A stretch of DNA of 64,000 nt. It comes from CAVZCC01 sp963773765 (GTDB taxonomy: Bacteria > Actinomycetota > Acidimicrobiia > Acidimicrobiales > Microtrichaceae). Under the pieces are notes generated by a model that saw nothing but the letters and a program-made list of their open reading frames with translations, ran no database searches and was not told the origin of the DNA. Made by a program: the position numbers and the translations under genes. Positions 43,578 through 52,843 of the stretch are shown one piece after another (the first letter of the stretch is position 1; each line of letters opens with the position of its first letter). The DNA lies in contig CAVZCC010000003.1 of NCBI GenBank assembly GCA_963773765.1, forward strand, positions 186,001 through 250,000, in the 5' to 3' direction.

Positions 43578-45147
43578 GTGGATGAGACACGGATCGAACC
43601 CGGTTCGATCGACCTGACCGCATCAACGGGCACGACCGGCCTGGCCGGCACCAGCCTGTGCGGCCGGTACCGACTCGAACGGCTCATCGGCTCCGGCGGG
43701 ATGGCCCAGGTGTGGGAGGCGACGGACGCCGTGCTCGGCCGCCGCGTCGCGGTCAAGGTCCTGCACCCGCACCTGTCGGGTGACGAGGCCTTCGTGAAGC
43801 GCTTCCGCCAGGAGGCCATCGCCGCGGCCCGGCTGAACAACCCGGGGATCGTCGGCGTCTACGACACCTGCTCCGACGGGGGCCACGAAGCCATCGTGAT
43901 GGAGTTGCTCGACGCCACCACGTTGCGCCAGCTGATCGATGAACGGGGCGTGCTGGACGCGGACACCACCCTCCGGATCGGGCTGCGGCTGCTGGACGCA
44001 CTCGAGGCGGCCCACCGGGCCGGGCTGGTGCACCGCGACGTCAAGCCCTCCAACATCCTCCTGTGCCATGACGGCCGCGTGAAGATCGCCGACTTCGGCA
44101 TCGCCAAGGCCGAGGACCAGACGGAGCTGACCCGGGAGGGAACGCTCATCGGCACCGCGTCCTACCTGGCCCCGGAACAGCTGACGGGCGCCCCGGTGGA
44201 TGCCCGGGCCGACCTGTACTCGCTCGCCCTCGTCCTGTACGAATGCCTCACCGGACGCGTCCCGTTCCAGGGCGACACCGGTGCCGCCGTGGCCCTGGCC
44301 CGGCTCCACACCACCCCGACCGACCCCCGGCGCATCCGGGCCGACGTGCCACCCCGGCTGGCCGAGGCCGTCATGCGGGCGCTGGCCCGTGAGCCGGACG
44401 ACCGCTTCGCCTCCGCCGCCGCGTTCCGTGCCGCGCTGCTGGACACCGGCATCGCCCCGGCCGTCCCCGCGCCGGAGGCGCACCGGGCGGAGGAGACCGC
44501 ACCGAGCGCCCCCGTGCCCACCTTCGGGCGCTCGGAGCGCCGCTGGTTGTTCCCGGCGTTGTTCATCCTGCTCATCGGCACCGCGGTCACGGTGGCCGGC
44601 CTGCTGTTGCGGGAGACGACCGGCCCCTCGGACGACCCGGCCACACCGAGCACCGCGGTGGAGGGTGCCGACCCACAACCACTCGCCACCGACGGGGCCG
44701 TCACCTACGACCCGCAGGGCCGGGGCGAGGCGGGGGAGAACGACGACCTGGCCGGCGCGGGCCCTGGACGGAGACGACGCGACGGCCTGGCGGACCGAGT
44801 CCTACGACGAGCCGACGTTCTTCGGCTCCAAGACCGGTGTCGGCCTGGCCGCCGTGCTCGACGGACGCAGTGCGGTGTCCCGCCTGCGCGTCAGCGGATC
44901 GACCAACGGGTGGGACGGAGCGGTGTACGTGGTCGACGCCGGCGACCTGGACGGCTTCGACCCCGCCGCGACCCAACCGGCAGCCACGGTGGCCGACGTC
45001 CGGGGGCCGGTCGATGCCGACCTGGGCGGGGCGACGGGATCCATCGTGCTGCTGTGGATCACCGACCTGGGCGACCCCGGCGACGGCGACCGGCACCGGG
45101 TGGAGATCTCCGAACTGACGCCCATCGGGGTCCCGGCCCCGGGATGA
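43578..45147 (+). CDS. Transmembrane Ser/Thr protein kinase (frameshift in extracytoplasmic part)
   Basis: About 522 residues. The kinase domain is complete: glycine loop GSGGMAQVWEA, VAVKVL lysine, catalytic HRDVKPSNIL, DFGIAK, and GTASYLAPEQ (APE). A juxtamembrane linker leads to a TM helix (LFPALFILLIGTAVTVAGLL) and an extracytoplasmic discoidin-like beta domain with ALDGDDATAWRTESYDEP and VLLWITDLG. Kinase plus this outer domain corresponds to the C-terminal half of mycobacterial MviN (Rv3910), which carries an inactive kinase; here the kinase looks active and MurJ is absent. One extra base lies near 44754. The GTG is leaderless. Confidence 0.88.
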
Positions 45148-45770
45148 GGCCCCCGGCCCCGAACGACGCCGACCTGGTGCGCAGGGCGCAGGAAGGCGAC
45201 CGGGCGGCACTGGAACGACTGCTGGTCCGCCACCACGACGACATCCGCCTGCTCTGCGTCCGCCTCTGCCGGCATGCCGCGGACGCCGATGACGCCACCC
45301 AGGAGGCACTGCTGGCCGTGGTGCGGGGACTCCCCCGGTTCGACCACCGCTCGTCCTTCCGCACCTGGGTCTACCGGGTGGCCACCAACGCGTGCCTCGA
45401 TGAACTGCGGCGCCGGCGCCGGCGGCCGGACCCGGTCGACCCCGACCGGGTCCCCGAGGTGGTGTCCCCGTCGGAGGGCCCCGACGACCACGCCGTGCGG
45501 TCCGAGCAGCGCGTGGCACTGCTCGCCGGCCTGGCCGACCTGCCGGAGGAGTTCCGCGTCGCCGTGGTCCTGCGTGACGTCATGGACCTGGACTACGGAC
45601 AGATCGCGGAGGTCCTGGGGGTCCCGGTGGGCACCGTCCGTTCCCGCCTGTCCCGGGGCCGTTCCCGCCTGGCCCAGGACCTGGGGCCGACCGGTCCCGG
45701 GAACCGGACCGCCCGCTCCGACGTCCAACCCCCTGTGGGCGCAGAAGCACCCACGGAACGACCGACATGA
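45144..45770 (+). CDS. sigM: ECF RNA polymerase sigma factor (SigM-like)
   Basis: A 208-residue extracytoplasmic-function sigma factor. Region 2 shows LVRRAQEGDRAALERLLVRH, DADDATQEALLAVV and RSSFRTWVYRVATNACLDEL; region 4 shows GLADLPEEFRVAVVLRDV and the helix-turn-helix YGQIAEVLGVPVGTVRSRL. By position (before trxB and after the MviN-type kinase) it matches SigM of mycobacteria. ATGA overlaps with the kinase upstream and the partner gene downstream suggest one transcript. The last 30 residues are a disordered tail. Confidence 0.9.
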   Translation: MRPPAPNDADLVRRAQEGDRAALERLLVRHHDDIRLLCVRLCRHAADADDATQEALLAVVRGLPRFDHRSSFRTWVYRVATNACLDELRRRRRRPDPVDPDRVPEVVSPSEGPDDHAVRSEQRVALLAGLADLPEEFRVAVVLRDVMDLDYGQIAEVLGVPVGTVRSRLSRGRSRLAQDLGPTGPGNRTARSDVQPPVGAEAPTERPT

Positions 45771-46620
45771 CCCGACCCGACGAACCCCGACCCGACGAGC
45801 CCGCGGCCGGGTCCGCGCGGCCTGATGACACCCGGCCGGGCGACGGGTCGGTGTCCGCCGTGCTCGACGGGACCGCCACCCCCGCCGAGCGGGACCTCGT
45901 CACCTCCTCACCGGAGCTCCGTGCCCGGCTGGACGCCTTCCGCGCCGTGCGGGACGGTCTCCGCCCGGTTCCCGGCGAGGCCGAACGGCTGGGGGAAGGG
46001 CGCCGAAGATCGCATCGCGACCGCGCTCGAGGCGTGGGATCCCCCACCGGCTGCCGACGGTCGTTCCGGTGCGGCCACCACCGCCGTGGTCCCGGCCACC
46101 GGCGGAGCGGAAGGTCGACGGGCCCGCCGCCTGGCGTGGCTGGGCGCTGCTGCGGCCCTGGTGCTGGTGGCCGGGATCGGCGTGGTCGTGGCCCGCGCCG
46201 ACGGCGACGGCCGGACCGACCAGGCCGCGACCGAGGAAGCGGGGTCCGTCCCTCCGGCCGCGGCCGAACAGGACGCCGCCTCCCGCGACGTCACGGCAGG
46301 CGCGGACGGTTCGGACCCGACCACCACTGCCGCCGCGGCCGCGGCGCCGTCGGAGTTGTCGGAGGCCGGATCGTCGGAGGCCGGGGCCGGTGGCGCCTTC
46401 CTGGGATCGTTCGACACCCGGACCGACCTCGACCGGGCGGCACTGGCCGTCGGTGTCGTCCCCGGCCGCCGCCCCACCGGCATGCGTCACGGCCCTGGCC
46501 GGCGCCGGGGCCACGTCGGTGGGGACGGCGCTCCTGGACGGTCGCTCCGTGGTGGTCGGGGTGACCGGTGGGTCATCCGTGGTGGTGCTCGACGCCGTCG
46601 ACTGCACCCCGGTGTCCTGA
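45767..46620 (+). CDS. Probable anti-sigma factor (frameshifted)
   Basis: About 283 residues in the Rv3912 position. The cytoplasmic start has SVSAVLDGTATPAERDLV and PELRARLDAFRAVRDGL, typical of anti-sigma helices; then a TM helix (LAWLGAAAALVLVAGIGVVV), an Asp/Glu/Ser/Thr-rich spacer and an extracytoplasmic end. No HxxxCxxC zinc motif is seen. Two extra bases, near 45995 and 46470, break the frame. The start overlaps the sigma factor stop (ATGA), the usual arrangement for an anti-sigma partner. Confidence 0.72.
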
Positions 46621-46665
46621 CCGTCGGTGGTGACGCAGTTGTCGCCCCCGCCGGCCGTCCCGTCC

Positions 46666-46671
46666 TAGGCT
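46666..46671 (+). promoter_or_regulatory. -10 box (TAGGCT) of membrane protein gene, leaderless
   Basis: TAGGCT ends 7 nt before the ATG at 46679. Confidence 0.6.
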
Positions 46672-46678
46672 CCCGCCC

Positions 46679-47082
46679 ATGAGCACGTCGACCGGTCCGG
46701 ACACGCCCCCTCCCCCGGACGCCCGTCGACATCCCGGATCACGCCCCGGCACCGGGGACCGCCCCCACGTCCCCGCCGGCGCCGTCGGCCACCACCGCCG
46801 ACTGGACCGACCAGGTCACGGACCTGATCGTCGACTCGGTCGACAAGGTCCGGGCCCGCACCACGGGACCGATCCTGGAGGGCTCCAAGGGCGCCGTCTA
46901 CGCCGTCGTCGCCCTCATGCTGCTCACTCCGGTCCTGGTGATGGGCACCGTCGGTGCCGGTGCGGCTGCTGAACTGGGCCCTCCCCGGCGACGTCTGGGT
47001 GGCCTACACGGTGCTCGGGATCATCTTCGTGATCGTGGGTGTTGTCCTGTGGTCCAGGCGCCGTGCCCCTGCCCCACGCTGA
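46679..47082 (+). CDS. Small two-TM membrane protein (frameshifted)
   Basis: About 133 residues after removing extra bases near 46722 and 46960: a Pro/Asp-rich start, WTDQVTDLIVDSVDKVRA, a TM helix (GAVYAVVALMLLTPVLVMG), a second TM (YTVLGIIFVIVGVVLW) and a basic end. The central helix plus two TMs resembles small actinobacterial proteins of the Phage-holin-like or DUF type next to trxB, but I cannot name the family. The frame is supported by the leaderless ATG and by TM spacing. Confidence 0.6.
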
Positions 47083-47134
47083 GCGCACCCCCACCTGACT
47101 CCGGAACCCCCCGGACCACCACGAGGATCGACCC

Positions 47135-48097
47135 ATGCCAGACATCCGCACCGTCGTCATCATCGGCTCCGGCCCGGCCGGCCTGACCGCGGCCATCTAC
47201 ACCGCACGGGCCAACCTGGAACCGCTGTTGATCGAGGGGGAGCCGTCCTCCACCAGTGACCAGCCCGGCGGCCAGCTCATGCTCACCACCGACGTGGAGA
47301 ACTTCCCCGGCTTCCCTGACGGCGTGATGGGCCCGGAGCTCATGGCCAACTTCCGCTCCCAGGCCATCCGCTTCGGCACGGAGATCCACACCGCCAAGGT
47401 GTCCCGGGTCGACCTGTCCCAACGGCCCTTCCGCATCTGGGTCGGAGACCCGGACGCCGCGGAGCCCACCCACCTGGCCCGGACCGTGATCGTGGCCACC
47501 GGGGCCAGCTCGATCATGCTGGGCCTGGAGTCCGAGCGTCGACTGCTGGGCCACGGGCTCTCCACGTGCGCCACGTGCGACGGCTTCTTCTTCCGCGACC
47601 AGGACATCGCTGTGGTCGGCGGCGGGGACTCCGCGCTGGAGGAGGCCATGTTCCTCACCCGCTTCGCCCGTTCCGTCACCCTGGTCCACCGTCGCAAGGA
47701 GCTCCGGGCGTCCAAGATCATGCAGGACCGGGCCTTCGCCAACGACAAGATCCGCTTCCTGTGGGACACCGTGGTGGAGGACATCATGGGTGAATCACAG
47801 GTCGAGGGTCTGGCCGTCCGCAACGTCGTGAGTGACGAGCGCTCCACGCTTCCGGTCACCGGCGTGTTCGTGGCCATCGGACACCGGCCCAACACCGACC
47901 TGTTCGCGGGTCAGTTGGCGCTGAAGGAGAACGGCTACCTGATCACCGAGGGTTCGACCTCACGTACCAGCGTCGAGGGGGTCTTCGCCTGCGGCGACGT
48001 CCAGGACGACTGGTACCGCCAGGCCATCACCGCGGCCGGCAGCGGCTGCGCGGCAGCGATCGACGCCGAGCGGTGGCTCGAGTCCGAGGGTCACTGA
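47135..48097 (+). CDS. trxB: Thioredoxin-disulfide reductase
   Basis: A 320-residue FAD/NADPH thioredoxin reductase. FAD motif VVIIGSGPAGLTAAIYTARA, the redox CATCDGFFF, NADPH motif VVGGGDSALEEAMFL, and the C-terminal GVFACGDVQDDWYRQAIT are all present. It reduces thioredoxin for thiol redox balance and ribonucleotide reductase. GAGGAT lies about 7 nt before the ATG. trxA follows 112 bp later. Confidence 0.97.
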   Translation: MPDIRTVVIIGSGPAGLTAAIYTARANLEPLLIEGEPSSTSDQPGGQLMLTTDVENFPGFPDGVMGPELMANFRSQAIRFGTEIHTAKVSRVDLSQRPFRIWVGDPDAAEPTHLARTVIVATGASSIMLGLESERRLLGHGLSTCATCDGFFFRDQDIAVVGGGDSALEEAMFLTRFARSVTLVHRRKELRASKIMQDRAFANDKIRFLWDTVVEDIMGESQVEGLAVRNVVSDERSTLPVTGVFVAIGHRPNTDLFAGQLALKENGYLITEGSTSRTSVEGVFACGDVQDDWYRQAITAAGSGCAAAIDAERWLESEGH

Positions 48098-48164
48098 GGC
48101 GCCGGGGCCGGCCGGAATGCCAGGCCCCCACCCGAGGTTGACCGGTTCCCCGGCGTCGCTCACC

Positions 48165-48170
48165 TAGCCT
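48165..48170 (+). promoter_or_regulatory. -10 box (TAGCCT) of trxA
   Basis: TAGCCT 39 nt before the trxA ATG; a TTGACC lies 21 bp upstream, a longer spacer than ideal. trxA thus can be transcribed separately from trxB. Confidence 0.45.
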
Positions 48171-48209
48171 TCGGGCCGACCGACGCATCCATGACGAGAG
48201 GACGGGCCC

Positions 48210-48533
48210 ATGGGCTCCATCACGTACCTGACCGAGGCAACCTTCAACGAGGAGGTGAACTCCTCCGCCGAACCGGTGATCGTGGACTTCTGGGCGGAGT
48301 GGTGTGGTCCGTGCAAGATGATCGCCCCCATCCTGGAGGAGATCGCCGGCGAGCAGGACGGCAAGCTCCGGGTCGCCAAGGTGAACGTCGACGACAATCC
48401 CGGTCTGGCACGACAGTTCAATGTGATGAGCATTCCCACCATGATCGTTTTCAAAGATGGCCAGGAGGACCACCGGATCATCGGTGCCAAGGGCAAGCCC
48501 CAGTTGCTCGAGGACCTCTCCCCCTACCTCTGA
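48210..48533 (+). CDS. trxA: Thioredoxin
   Basis: A 107-residue thioredoxin with active site WCGPCK in DFWAEWCGPCKMIAPIL, the cis-Pro SIPTMIVFKDG, and VNVDDNPGLARQF. It is the electron carrier for the reductase upstream. GAGAGGA lies about 8 nt before the ATG. Confidence 0.97.
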   Translation: MGSITYLTEATFNEEVNSSAEPVIVDFWAEWCGPCKMIAPILEEIAGEQDGKLRVAKVNVDDNPGLARQFNVMSIPTMIVFKDGQEDHRIIGAKGKPQLLEDLSPYL

Positions 48534-48571
48534 GCCGCTGCTGCCACAGCGTCGCGCCGACACATCGGGAG

Positions 48572-48577
48572 TAGGCT
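48572..48577 (+). promoter_or_regulatory. -10 box (TAGGCT) of cwlM
   Basis: TAGGCT gives a leader of about 75 nt before cwlM; unlike the leaderless genes this one has an AGGAG ribosome site. Confidence 0.45.
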
Positions 48578-48658
48578 GACGGTTGCCGGGGGCGTTCGGG
48601 CGTCACACGTCCGTTCCCCGCCGGACCTGTTCACCTCTCCGGTCCCCAGGAGCCCACC

Positions 48659-49630
48659 ATCAGCTTCTCCGCCCTTCCCCTCGGCCCTGGTTCCACCGGG
48701 CCCGACGTCGCGGACCTCCACCGCCGGCTCCGGGCCGCCGGCTTCGCCGTGCTCGAGGACGGCGACCGGTACGGCGACGCCACCTCGGTCGCGGTCACGG
48801 CGTTCCAGCAGGCCGGAGGGTTGCGGGCCGACGGCATCTGCGACGCCACCACGTGGGCCGCACTGGTGGAGTCCGAGTACCGGCTGGGTGACCGCCTGCT
48901 CTGCCTGAGGTCGCCCATGATGCGGGGGGACGACGTCTCCGACCTGCAGTTGCGGCTGGGGGCGCTCGGGTTCGACGCCGGTCGGGTCGACGGGATCTTC
49001 GGTCCCAACACCCAGGCCGCGGTCCTGGACTTCCAGCGCAATGCCGGGCTCATCACGGATCAGGTCTGCGGGCCGGACACGGTCGAGGCCCTGGTCAGGT
49101 TGGAGGGTCGCGGCGGCTCCGCCACCGTCACGGCAGTACGCGAGCGTGAGCGCCTCCGTCGCTCACTCCGGTCACTCCCCCACCTCCGGGTCGCGGTGGG
49201 CAGCGCGGATGGGATGCACCCGGTGACCAGTGGCCTGGCCGCCGCCCTCCAGCAGGCGGGCGTCGCCGTGCTCCTGTTGGACGGGGACTGGTCCGACCAG
49301 GCCGGAGCGGCCAACGAGTTCGACGCCGACGTCTACGTCGGACTGGCCCCGGTCGACGACTCGATCGTGGAGGCCAGCTACTTCGCCGTCCCCGGTTTCG
49401 AGTCCGAGGGCGGACGTCGTCTGGCCGAGCTGATCATCAAGGAGCTCCCGGCCAGTCCCGGCTGGGGAGTCGGAGTGGTGCAGGGCATGCGCCTGCCCAT
49501 CCTCCGGGAGACGCGAGCCTCCGCGGTGCTGCTCCAACTCGGTGACAGGGAGGCGGTGGCCGGACACGCCGGCCTGGTGATCGCCTCGCTCCAGCGGGCG
49601 CTGGAAGCCTGGGCCGACGACCCCTGGTGA
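48659..49630 (+). CDS. cwlM: CwlM-like peptidoglycan amidase homologue, zinc ligands missing
   Basis: About 323 residues: two peptidoglycan-binding type 1 repeats (FSALPLGPGSTGPDVADLHR to about residue 80; LRSPMMRGDDVSDLQLRLGA to about residue 145), a basic helix, then an amidase_3-like domain (HLRVAVGSADGMHPVTSGL onwards). In place of the zinc motif DPGHGG it reads GSADGMHP, and SIHxN is absent, so it should not cleave peptidoglycan. Mycobacterial CwlM likewise acts as a MurA regulator. ATC at 48659 has AGGAG 6 nt upstream and is the only start that keeps the first repeat; GTG 48749 would cut it. Confidence 0.85.
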   Translation: MSFSALPLGPGSTGPDVADLHRRLRAAGFAVLEDGDRYGDATSVAVTAFQQAGGLRADGICDATTWAALVESEYRLGDRLLCLRSPMMRGDDVSDLQLRLGALGFDAGRVDGIFGPNTQAAVLDFQRNAGLITDQVCGPDTVEALVRLEGRGGSATVTAVRERERLRRSLRSLPHLRVAVGSADGMHPVTSGLAAALQQAGVAVLLLDGDWSDQAGAANEFDADVYVGLAPVDDSIVEASYFAVPGFESEGGRRLAELIIKELPASPGWGVGVVQGMRLPILRETRASAVLLQLGDREAVAGHAGLVIASLQRALEAWADDPW

Positions 49631-49839
49631 GCCCCGACCGGTGCCGCGTGACGGCGGATCACCACGTCACCGGGACGGTGCGTTCCTTCACAGGTCCTCG
49701 TCCGGGGTCGACCTCGACCACGGGCGGAGGGTCAGCCGCAGGGTTCTGATCCTGCACTTCAGCTTTGCCTTTCCCACAGACTTCCCCACAGCCTGTGGAG
49801 AACGTCTCGACGCTGGATCCAACCTGCGGGGACCAGGAT

Positions 49840-50751
49840 TCAGCCGATGATCCGCCGGTAGATCCGCTCCAGATCCTCCAGGTTGGCGAAGTCCACCACG
49901 ACCTTGCCCCGCTTGGCGGACATGGTGATGGCGACCCTGGTGTCCAGGTGCTCGGCCAGCAGTTCCTCCAGCTCGAGCAGGCCGGGGGGACGGAGCTGCT
50001 GGCGCTCCTCGTCGTCGGCACGGGGACCGGGAGTGGGGGTGGGCTCGCTTCCCCGCTCCAGTTCTGCCTCCAGCTCCAGTCGTTCGCGGACCAGCTGCTC
50101 CAGCTCCCGGACGCTGAGCCCCTCGCTCACCGCCCGCTTGGCCAGGGCCTCCTGGTAGGACCGGTCGGGATGCCCGAGCAGGGCCTTTGCATGCCCGGCG
50201 CTCAGGAGCTGCTCGCCCACCAGACGCTGCACGGCAGGGGTGAGCTGGAACAGGCGGAGCAGGTTGGCCACGGCGGAGCGACTGCGCCCCACCCGCTGGG
50301 CCACCTGGTCCTGGGTGTACCCGAAGTCCTCGATGAGCTGCTGGTAGGCCGCTGCCTCCTCCAGGGGGTTCAGGTCCTGGCGGTGGAGGTTCTCCACCAG
50401 CGCCTGCTCGAGCGACGACACGTCGTCAGCGGAGCGCACCAGGGCGGGGATGGTCCGCAGCCCGGCCCGTCGCGCGGCCCTGAGCCTGCGTTCGCCGGCG
50501 ATGAGCTCGTAGCCGTCATCCGCCTCCCGCACCAGCACGGGCTGCAGGACGCCGAGCTCCTTGATGCTCTCGACCAGACCGTCCAGGGTGTCCTCGTCGA
50601 AGGATCGACGGGGCTGCATGGGATTGGCCCGCACCAGGTCCACGGGCAGGTCCTGCAGCCCGCCACCTTCTCCGACCGGCCGCTCCTCATCGCCACTGGT
50701 TGCCGGAATGAGAGCCGTCAGGCCCCGTCCGAGTCCACCCTTACGAGCCAC
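49840..50751 (-). CDS. parB: Chromosome-partitioning protein ParB
   Basis: A 303-residue ParB CTPase that loads on parS and spreads as a clamp. Landmarks: GLGRGLTALIP start, the CTP-binding GERRLRAARRAG, ENLHRQDLNPLEEAAAY, the helix-turn-helix TQDQVAQRVGRSRSAVANLL, and a C-terminal dimer domain. The GTG at 50751 has GGGAGGT upstream; its start overlaps the parA stop by 11 bp, so the two are coupled. Confidence 0.96.
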   Translation of the reverse strand: MARKGGLGRGLTALIPATSGDEERPVGEGGGLQDLPVDLVRANPMQPRRSFDEDTLDGLVESIKELGVLQPVLVREADDGYELIAGERRLRAARRAGLRTIPALVRSADDVSSLEQALVENLHRQDLNPLEEAAAYQQLIEDFGYTQDQVAQRVGRSRSAVANLLRLFQLTPAVQRLVGEQLLSAGHAKALLGHPDRSYQEALAKRAVSEGLSVRELEQLVRERLELEAELERGSEPTPTPGPRADDEERQQLRPPGLLELEELLAEHLDTRVAITMSAKRGKVVVDFANLEDLERIYRRIIG

Positions 50752-51829
50752 TGCTGACCTCCCTCGCGAGCTCCCGGTAGGCAACGGCCCCCCGTGAGCT
50801 GGGATCGAACGTGGTGATGGGCTGCCCGAACGACGGCGCCTCGGACAACCGGATGTTCCGCGGGATCATGTTCCGGCAGACCTTGGACCCGAAGTGGTGC
50901 GCGGACCTCGGTGACGACCTGCTCGGCCAGCCGGGTGCGGCTGTCGTACATGACCAGGACGATGCCGCTGATCTCCAGGGCGGGGTTCAGGTTCTCCCGC
51001 ACCAGCTCGACGTTGCGCGTGAGTTGGGCGAGTCCCTCCAGTGCGTAGTACTCGCACTGGATCGGAACCATCAGCTCCGTGGCGGCGACCAGGCCGTTGA
51101 CCGTGAGCAGGCCGAGTGAGGGTGGGCAGTCGATGAGGACGTAGTCGTAGTCGTCCAGCACCTCGGCCAGCGCACGCTTGAGCTTGCCCTCCCGGCTGAA
51201 GGCCGGCACCAACTCGATCTCCGCGCCCGCCAGGTCCAGGCTGGCCGGAGCCACGAAGAGGTGCTTCACCTCCGTCGGCTCGATGCAGTCCTCGATGGGC
51301 ACGTCATGCAGGAGGACGTCGTACATCGTGTGGTCGAGCGTCCGGTAGTTGATGCCCAACCCCGTCGTGGCGTTGCCCTGAGGGTCCAGGTCGATGACCA
51401 ACGTCCGGTAGTCCAGCTCGGCCAGCGCAGCACCCAGGTTGACCGTGGTGGTGGTCTTGCCCACACCGCCCTTCTGGTTGGCGACGGCGATGACGCGGGG
51501 GAGCGGACGGACGACCCGCTCCTCGGATTCAGCCACGACCACCGGCTCGGTGGGATCAGGAACCACTCGAGCCTCCGTCCCGCCCGCGTCCTGATCCGGG
51601 TCGGGAGCACGGTCATCGGGAGCGGGGCCGTCGACGCCGTCGGTGACCTCCACGTCCTGGATCACCCGGGGGTCAGGAACGCGGTTCGCCGCGGTCCGTC
51701 CGGTCCGTCCGGTGATCCCGGGACCGCGGCGACAGGGCTGGCGCTGGTGGCTGGGTCGGCGACCAGGCCGGTGGCCGACGTGGACTCGGGGTGCTCCTGC
51801 CCATCACGATCGGGCGGGACATCAGACAT
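50741..51829 (-). CDS. parA: Chromosome-partitioning ATPase ParA (frameshifted)
   Basis: A Walker-type ParA/Soj ATPase that positions ParB-parS complexes. Deviant Walker A VANQKGGVGKTTTTVNLGAA, VIDLDPQGNATTGLGI and YDYVLIDCPPSLGLLT are plain; the C-terminal IRLSEAPSFGQPITTFDPSS is read after removing one extra base near 50905. A disordered N-terminal extension of about 100 residues precedes it; its frame changes once near 51680. I chose the ATG at 51829 with GGGAG 6 nt upstream, but the GTG at 51665 is possible. Confidence 0.92.
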
Positions 51830-51990
51830 CCGTACTCCCAAGGAAGGCAGATCGCCAGCGCCGGCGGCGCGGCATGGCGCCATCCTTCCTGCTGGGACCC
51901 TGACGGTCAAGGACCGCTGGTTCAAGGGCTACCTCGTCGGGTCAGATCGGCGCCGGTCGACCACCGCCGGCATCCCAAGCCCAGGCCCCT

Positions 51991-52006
51991 TGTTCCACGT
52001 GGAACA
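51991..52006. promoter_or_regulatory. parS site 1 (perfect)
   Basis: TGTTCCACGTGGAACA, a perfect 16-bp palindrome and actinobacterial parS, in the parA-rsmG region. It is a ParB loading site. Confidence 0.95.
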
Positions 52007-52048
52007 CGCCCGATGGAGCGAGGGCCCGGGGGGACCACCGACCGACGG

Positions 52049-52064
52049 TGTTCCACGTGGAACA
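52049..52064. promoter_or_regulatory. parS site 2 (perfect)
   Basis: A second copy of TGTTCCACGTGGAACA, 58 bp (start to start) from the first and just downstream of the rsmG stop. Confidence 0.95.
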
Positions 52065-52076
52065 TGGCGCCGGAGA

Positions 52077-52748
52077 TCAGAACAGCGGCCGCTTGGACGG
52101 AATGCCGACCCGCCTCGGGTACTGATCCGCGCATCGCTCGACCGAGGTCAGCACCTGGATGGTGGCACCGAGGGAACTCGTCCGACTCCCGAGCGTCATG
52201 CCCAGCATCGCCACGCCCTCGGGGGGCCAACGGACCGTGGCCGGACCGTGGCTGCTCTCCGGCGGTTCACTGACCAGCACCAGGCTCCCGGGTCCCCGCA
52301 GGAATCCGGCAGCGCATTCCAGCGTGACCGCAGGGGGCCCGAACGAACGGGCGGTGACCACGTCGAACCGGGCCCGGAAGGCGGGTCGCTGGGCCAGCTC
52401 CTCGGCCCGGGAACGCTGCACCGTCACCCTGGCCCCCAGGCCGAGCTCCTCGACGGCCCTGTCCAGGAAGCGGCACCGCTTCTCCATGGCGTCGAGCAGG
52501 CAGACCGTCAGGTCGGGCCGGGCACGGGCGATCACCAGGCCCGGAAGGCCGCCGCCCGATCCCAGGTCCAGGACCGCAGCCCCCGCGGGGACGTGGGGAA
52601 GGAAGCCCATGGCGTGGAGCACCTGCGCATCGATCGGACCGGTCCCCAGGAATCCCAGCTCCCGGGACAGGTCCAGCACACGGGTCAGTGACGCATCGGT
52701 CGGGTCCCAGGCCGTGGTGTCGCCGCCGCTCGCTGCCTCTTCATCCAT
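52077..52748 (-). CDS. rsmG: 16S rRNA (guanine527-N7)-methyltransferase
   Basis: A 223-residue RsmG (GidB) that methylates G527 of 16S rRNA; its loss gives low-level streptomycin resistance. SAM motif AAVLDLGSGGGLPGLVIARA, LLDAMEKRCRFLDRAV and FDVVTARSFGPPAVTLE are all present. ATG 52748 has GGGAGGA 7 nt upstream; the GTG six bases earlier is too close to it. Confidence 0.94.
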   Translation of the reverse strand: MDEEAASGGDTTAWDPTDASLTRVLDLSRELGFLGTGPIDAQVLHAMGFLPHVPAGAAVLDLGSGGGLPGLVIARARPDLTVCLLDAMEKRCRFLDRAVEELGLGARVTVQRSRAEELAQRPAFRARFDVVTARSFGPPAVTLECAAGFLRGPGSLVLVSEPPESSHGPATVRWPPEGVAMLGMTLGSRTSSLGATIQVLTSVERCADQYPRRVGIPSKRPLF

Positions 52749-52768
52749 GGCCACATCCTCCCAGACGC

Positions 52769-52800
52769 GGGACGGGCACCCCCGGAGGGGTGCCCGTCCC
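52769..52800 (-). terminator. Terminator hairpin between jag and rsmG
   Basis: GGGACGGGCACCCC / GGGGTGCCCGTCCC, a perfect 14-bp stem with a CGGA loop downstream of jag. It separates the rpmH-rnpA-yidD-yidC-jag unit from rsmG-parA-parB. No T-run. Confidence 0.7.
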
Positions 52801-52843
52801 GATGTGGGCCGGCCGATGGGCCGGCCCTGTCGTGCGATGAGCG

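Noticed and set aside
40773..45770. A continuous 1665-codon plus-strand open frame
   Set aside because: It is stitched from parts of four genes (acetyltransferase, DUF6049-like, kinase, sigma factor) by frameshifts; the protein families show separate starts and stops.
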